Shown piece after piece: positions 4,997 to 8,534 of a DNA stretch of 8,534 bases. Each line of letters starts with the position of its first letter. Positions within the stretch are counted from its first letter, which is position 1. The translations under genes were made by a program, and so were the position numbers. Source of the stretch: Desulfovibrionaceae bacterium UBA3823 (GTDB taxonomy: Bacteria; Desulfobacterota; Desulfovibrionia; Desulfovibrionales; Desulfovibrionaceae); the NCBI GenBank assembly GCA_002369295.1, contig DFDR01000126.1:1-8534 (forward strand), read 5' to 3'. The notes beneath the pieces were generated by a model. The model was not told the origin of the DNA and ran no database searches. It was given only the letters and a program-made list of their open reading frames with translations.

Positions 4997-7528
4997 ATGC
5001 GCGACGAACTCAATGCCGTCAAACGCAAGCACAAGACACGCCTCCTTCTGCTGGCTCTCGCCACCATCGCGGCCTTAACCTGCGCCGTCTTCATCACTCT
5101 GACCAGCATCGACCACGCCAAGCGGGACATCGTAGCAGAAGCCCGGCAGGGAGCCCTGCAGGAACTGGATGCCCTGGCCGAGCGCATCGGCGCCTGGAAT
5201 GCGGGCCTTGCCGGCATGGCGGCCAGCATTTCCCAGGCCAACCTCTTCCAGGTCTTCGTCTCCGACTTCGCAACGAGCGAGGAGCGCGTGGCCAAGCTGG
5301 AGGAGGTCAAGCGCGACGAAAACGTGCCCGAACACGACATCGTCAGCTATCTCGGCGATCTGCTTGCGGAGTTTGCCCGCGAGTCCAAGCTGCTGCACGC
5401 CTGCATCCTTCTGCCCGACGGACGAGCCCTCCTCGGCGAGCCCCTGCCCGAAGTCAAGGCGAGCCTTGGCGGCACGGCGCCCGTGCGCGTCGTTGCCTGC
5501 ATGCAGAACCAGGACGAGGTCTACGCCAGGATCATCGCCCCGGTCTATCCCCTTGCCAGCGACAGCAAGCCTGCGGCCTATCTCGTCTTCGACGCCCCCC
5601 TCGACGAAGCCTTCGCCAAGGCGCTCTCAGGCGTGCACCCCTACGGCTGCGGCCTTGTCATGAAGGACGGCGAAGCCACCCTCTCCGGCGCCACTGTCGG
5701 CTTCGCGCCCGCCAGCGGCCTGCCCGACCTGAAGGAGGGGCCCTTTGTGGAAGGCCGGGGCACGCGCTTCAACTGCTACCGCCGCACCCAGGTGCCCTGC
5801 GAAGGCTACCTGCGCGCCTACCTGCCTTCCGCCGTCGTGGACGGCCGCATTGCGGCTGCCCAGTGGGACATCCTGCTGCTCGCGGCCACGGCCGTGGTCG
5901 CCATTCTCACGCTGGCCATTGCCCTCTTCATCGCAGCCGCCCGCGCCATGGAGCGCTCCCTCAACGAGCGCATCAGCCAGCAGCACGTCCTGCTGGAAAG
6001 CATCAACAGCTCCGTGGACGACGGCATCATGCTGATCGCCGGCGACGGCTCCGTACAGTACCGCAACACCTACTTCACCAAGGGCGATGCGGAGAAGGAA
6101 TGGGTCAAAACCGCGCTCTCCAGCATTCTGCCTGCCGACACGGCCGAGGCCGTTCTGGCCAGGACGGCGGAAATCAGCGAGGCCCAGAAGGGCGGCTCCA
6201 TGGAAACCCACATCATGGAGAACGGCGAAAAGCGCCTCTACCGCGTCTCCCTCTTCCCCTACGCCTCCGGCAAGAGCCGCGGAAAGGGACTGTGCGTGGC
6301 CCTCTTCAAAGACATTACCGAGTTCAGGCGCCGCGCCCTGGAACAGAAGCGGCGCGTCGAAAGCCTGCTCGACGTCTTCGCCTGCGCCATGGAAAGCGTG
6401 GAGAAGGGCTTTGCCGGCCACACCCACAAGATGCTTGCCGTCCTCGGGCGCATCAAGGACAGGCTCGCCCTGAGCTCCGACGACATGGAGACCCTGCGCA
6501 TCGCCTCCCGCATCCAGAGCATCAGCAAGCTCTTCATCCCGCCGGAAATTCTCTACAAGGAAGGTTGCCTCACCGACGACGACCGCGACAAGCTGCGCAA
6601 GGCGCAGGATCTCGCCAACACGGTCATCCGCAACTTCGACTTCCATCTGCCTGTGGCCGACACCATCTGCCAGAGCGGGGAGCGCGTGAACGGCACAGGG
6701 CGCCCCGCCGGTCTCAAGGGCGACGCCATACTCAAGACCGCCCGCGTCCTTGCCGTGGTCAACGCCTTCTGCGCCATGACGAGCCCGCGCAAGCACCGCG
6801 CGGCCATGACGCCAGCCATGGCCAGGGCCGAACTCGAGCGCGACCCCGGCTACGATCAGGAAATCGTGGCCAGCCTCGACCTCGTGCAGGACTCGGACGT
6901 CGTCAATCTGGACATTGCCTCCCAGCAGGACGGGATCTCGGAATACAGGAAGCGCGCCCTGGAGGCCAAGCAGCGCGCCGAGCGGCTGCTTGACGTCTTC
7001 GCCTGCGCCATGGAGAGCGTGGAGAAGGGCTTTGCCGGCCACTCCCGCAAGATGCTGGCCGTCCTGGGACGCATCAGGGACGAGCTCGGCCTCACCGACG
7101 ACGAGAGCGACACGCTCGCCGTGGCAGCCCGCATCCAGGGCATCAGCAAGCTCTTCATCCCCCACGAGATCCTGGTCAAGGAAGGCAAGCTCACCGAGGA
7201 CGAGCACGCCAAGATCCGGGAAGCCCAGAGCATGGCCAGCTCCCTCATCAAGAGCTTCGACTTCCACCTGCCCGTTTCCGACACCATCAACCAGAGCACC
7301 GAGCGCATGGACGGCACAGGCCGTCCTGCCGGCCTCAAGGGCAAGGCCATACTCAAGACGGCGCGCGTCCTTGCGGCCATCAATGCCTTCTGCGCCATGA
7401 CGAGCCCCCGCAAGTACCGCGCGGCCATGACGCCTGAGGCAGCCATCGCCGAGCTCGAAGCCAATCCCGGCTACGATCCCCAGGTCATTGCGAGCCTTCG
7501 CCACGTGAAGCAGGAAGACATCGGCTAG
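4997..7528 (+). CDS. Membrane sensor with PAS-like region and two degenerate HD-GYP domains
   Basis: An 843-aa inner-membrane protein. A basic N-terminus leads to TM1 (about 16-37), a periplasmic region (about 38-289, CACHE-like in size, not identified by motif), TM2 (about 291-312), a PAS-like region (about 325-440) ending in DITEFR, and two HD-GYP repeats starting near 444 and 651. Active HD-GYP enzymes need an HD pair, further metal-binding His residues and GYP. Here only the early His survives (H475, H682). HD is replaced by Q507-S508 and Q714-G715, the HHE motif by SGE/STE, and GYP reads GRP within GTGRP (566-570, 773-777). Both copies are therefore probably catalytically dead and may bind ligand or partners. 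Co-transcribed with lapG (33 nt gap). The periplasmic part may sense a ligand or contact LapG (inference). Confidence 0.88.
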   Translation: MRDELNAVKRKHKTRLLLLALATIAALTCAVFITLTSIDHAKRDIVAEARQGALQELDALAERIGAWNAGLAGMAASISQANLFQVFVSDFATSEERVAKLEEVKRDENVPEHDIVSYLGDLLAEFARESKLLHACILLPDGRALLGEPLPEVKASLGGTAPVRVVACMQNQDEVYARIIAPVYPLASDSKPAAYLVFDAPLDEAFAKALSGVHPYGCGLVMKDGEATLSGATVGFAPASGLPDLKEGPFVEGRGTRFNCYRRTQVPCEGYLRAYLPSAVVDGRIAAAQWDILLLAATAVVAILTLAIALFIAAARAMERSLNERISQQHVLLESINSSVDDGIMLIAGDGSVQYRNTYFTKGDAEKEWVKTALSSILPADTAEAVLARTAEISEAQKGGSMETHIMENGEKRLYRVSLFPYASGKSRGKGLCVALFKDITEFRRRALEQKRRVESLLDVFACAMESVEKGFAGHTHKMLAVLGRIKDRLALSSDDMETLRIASRIQSISKLFIPPEILYKEGCLTDDDRDKLRKAQDLANTVIRNFDFHLPVADTICQSGERVNGTGRPAGLKGDAILKTARVLAVVNAFCAMTSPRKHRAAMTPAMARAELERDPGYDQEIVASLDLVQDSDVVNLDIASQQDGISEYRKRALEAKQRAERLLDVFACAMESVEKGFAGHSRKMLAVLGRIRDELGLTDDESDTLAVAARIQGISKLFIPHEILVKEGKLTEDEHAKIREAQSMASSLIKSFDFHLPVSDTINQSTERMDGTGRPAGLKGKAILKTARVLAAINAFCAMTSPRKYRAAMTPEAAIAELEANPGYDPQVIASLRHVKQEDIG
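6326..6877 (+). repeat. HD-GYP-like domain, copy 1 (intragenic duplication)
   Basis: Codes for the first degenerate HD-GYP unit, residues about 444-627. It aligns without gaps to copy 2 at an offset of 621 nt (207 codons). By hand count about 131 of 184 residues are identical, including a 19-residue block ending in GFAGH at the surviving histidine. Confidence 0.85.
6947..7498 (+). repeat. HD-GYP-like domain, copy 2 (intragenic duplication)
   Basis: Second degenerate unit, residues about 651-834. The unit is preceded by GISEYR, mirroring DITEFR before copy 1, so the duplication included the PAS-to-HD linker. It has the same losses as copy 1 (Q-G for H-D, GRP for GYP), which implies that the losses preceded the duplication or were shared by conversion. 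Confidence 0.85.
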
Positions 7529-7564
7529 CCAGCCGGCGCATCCAGTCCGGCAAGCGCATTTCAG

Positions 7565-7594
7565 GGGCGCGGTCTTTCGGGGCCGCGCCCTTTT
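7565..7594 (+). terminator. Rho-independent terminator
   Basis: GGGCGCGG (7565-7572) pairs with CCGCGCCC (7583-7590), then TTTT. It lies 36 nt after the stop of the pseudo-HD-GYP gene and ends the plus-strand gene run. There is no T-run on the minus-strand side, so it works mainly in one direction. Confidence 0.85.
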
Positions 7595-7714
7595 CGCCGG
7601 TCTGCCTCTTTGCGGTCGAGCTGTCGGCATGGCGCAGGCAGGAGGCGAAAGCGCTGCCGAATCCGGCCAAGGGGGACGACGCATGCGCAGGCACCAGCCG
7701 TCTTCGCCAAGCTG

Positions 7715-7732
7715 CCGGGGAGCTTCCCCCGG
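7715..7732. other. GC hairpin in the convergent intergenic gap
   Basis: CCGGGG (7715-7720) pairs with CCCCGG (7727-7732) around a 6-nt loop; an overlapping alternative pairs AAGCT (7709-7713) with AGCTT (7721-7725). It lies beyond the minus-strand pseudogene and could help end its transcript, but no T-run follows. Confidence 0.3.
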
Positions 7733-7753
7733 GCGACCGTTCCCAAGCGTTCC

Positions 7754-7783
7754 GCGACGAACTGCGACGAACCGCAACGAGCC
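7754..7783. repeat. Three tandem 10-bp repeats
   Basis: GCGACGAACT, GCGACGAACC and GCAACGAGCC follow one another with no spacer, just past the stop of the minus-strand pseudogene (TAG at 7799-7797). The exact 10-bp period equals one helical turn. The function is unknown; chance is possible in GC-rich DNA. Confidence 0.45.
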
Positions 7784-7796
7784 GGCCAGACTTGCG

Positions 7797-8534
7797 CTAC
7801 CTGACCTTCGCGGTCCCGCTCTTGTCGCTCAGGCGTGCGAGCGTGCGGGTCAGCAGGACGGCATCGATGGGCTTGGGCATGTGGGAGTTCATGCCGGCAT
7901 CCATGCAGCGCTGGGCGTCTTCGGCAAAGGCATCGGCCGTGAGGGCGATGATGGGCACCGTCAGGGCGTCGGCACGCGGCATGCTGCGGATGGCGAGGGC
8001 GGCCCCGATGCCGTCCAAGTTGGGCATGCGCAGGTCCATGAGAATCACGTCGAAGAAGCCCAGCGGAGACTCTTAGAACATCTTCGTTGCAATGAGGCCG
8101 TCTTCGGCATGCCGTACATGCGCGCCGGCATCTTCGAGTATCGTGGTCGCAATGTCGGCATTGAGCGGCTGGTCTTCGACCAGCACACGCGTATGCCGTC
8201 GAGGTTCATGCGCCGCTCGCTCTCCTTCTTTTCCGGCTGCGCACTCGCCCCTTCCTGGCCGTAGTCGTTCAGGGCGCGGTAGAGCGTGGACTTGAACAGG
8301 GACTTGGCAATGAAGCTGCTGATGCCGGCAGTCTTGGCCTCCTCCTCGATGTCGTTCCAGTCGTAGGCGGAAATGAGGCTGACGGGCACGTCGCTGGCCA
8401 GCTTGCGGATCTGCAGGGCCGCCTCGATGCCGCTCATGTCCGGCATCTTGTAGTCTATGAGCACGAATTTGAAGTCCTCGCCGCGTTCGCGGGCCTGGGC
8501 CACCAGTTCAACGGCCTTGGCACCGCTTCCGCAG
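7797..8534 (-). pseudogene. Hybrid histidine kinase C-terminus (REC-REC), frameshifted and partial
   Basis: Minus-strand 3' part of a gene that begins beyond the window. The first receiver domain reads LIDYKMPDMSG, with its phospho-Asp codon at 8455-8453, and ends near EKKESERR. The second receiver should open as RVLLVEDQPLN, but one base is missing between 8186 and 8185 (GTGTGCTGG instead of GTGCTGCTGG), throwing the frame. In the restored frame, codon 8075-8073 is TAA where GAA is expected (MF-stop-ESPLGFFDVILMDLR). The rest is an ordinary receiver with Asp codon 8036-8034 and Lys codon 7874-7872, ending at TAG 7799-7797. Two independent lesions within about 115 bp argue for a pseudogene. 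The tandem-REC layout is typical of hybrid sensor kinases; the kinase part itself is not in view. Confidence 0.8.

Noticed and set aside
5863..6993. 376-codon plus-strand open frame in another frame
   Set aside because: Overlaps the real sensor gene entirely; composition rich in R, H, P and G, as expected of an out-of-frame reading.
5627..7777. 716-codon minus-strand open frame
   Set aside because: Very long but antisense to the pseudo-HD-GYP gene and its terminator; no domain is recognisable, and its repeats only mirror the HD-GYP duplication.
7595..7796. Detached Hpt or other coding segment after the kinase pseudogene
   Set aside because: Translation of the minus strand past TAG 7799-7797 gives no Hpt-like motif; only hairpins and the decamer repeat are seen.

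Overview
The window is a GC-rich chromosomal segment that looks like a Desulfovibrionales-type deltaproteobacterium (Desulfovibrio or a gut relative). This rests on codon style, dense c-di-GMP signalling and a LapG-type protease beside multi-domain sensors; it is an inference, because no rRNA or species marker is present.

Layout. At 3-185 lies a short, AT-richer element with two 22-bp-spaced repeats at each end in inverted orientation, like the ends of a small non-autonomous transposon. Next is a complete tRNA-Ser(GGA) gene on the minus strand, with its own promoter (411-439) and a hairpin terminator (253-287). Then come five plus-strand genes: (1) a membrane diguanylate cyclase with intact GGDEF and I-site; (2) a response regulator, REC-degenerate GGDEF-EAL, with a complete set of EAL catalytic residues; (3) a stand-alone Hpt phosphotransfer protein; (4) a secreted LapG-like transglutaminase-type cysteine protease (Cys136-His171-Asp186); (5) a two-TM sensor with a large periplasmic region, a PAS-like region and two tandem, about 70% identical HD-GYP domains that have both lost the catalytic HD and GYP residues. 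A strong rho-independent terminator (7565-7594) closes the run. Convergent to it, on the minus strand, is the 3' end of a hybrid histidine kinase (REC-REC) broken by a one-base frameshift and a nonsense codon.

How they fit together (inference). Genes 1-3 look like one transcription unit that makes c-di-GMP, degrades it under phosphorelay control, and carries the relay Hpt. Genes 4-5 form a second unit with a candidate promoter at 4234-4262. LapG proteases cut large surface adhesins and are normally held back by the inside-out c-di-GMP receptor LapD. No LapD is present here, and the gene beside lapG is instead the pseudo-HD-GYP membrane sensor, which raises the possibility of a different inside-out receptor. 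The decayed hybrid kinase may once have fed the Hpt and the REC-EAL regulator.
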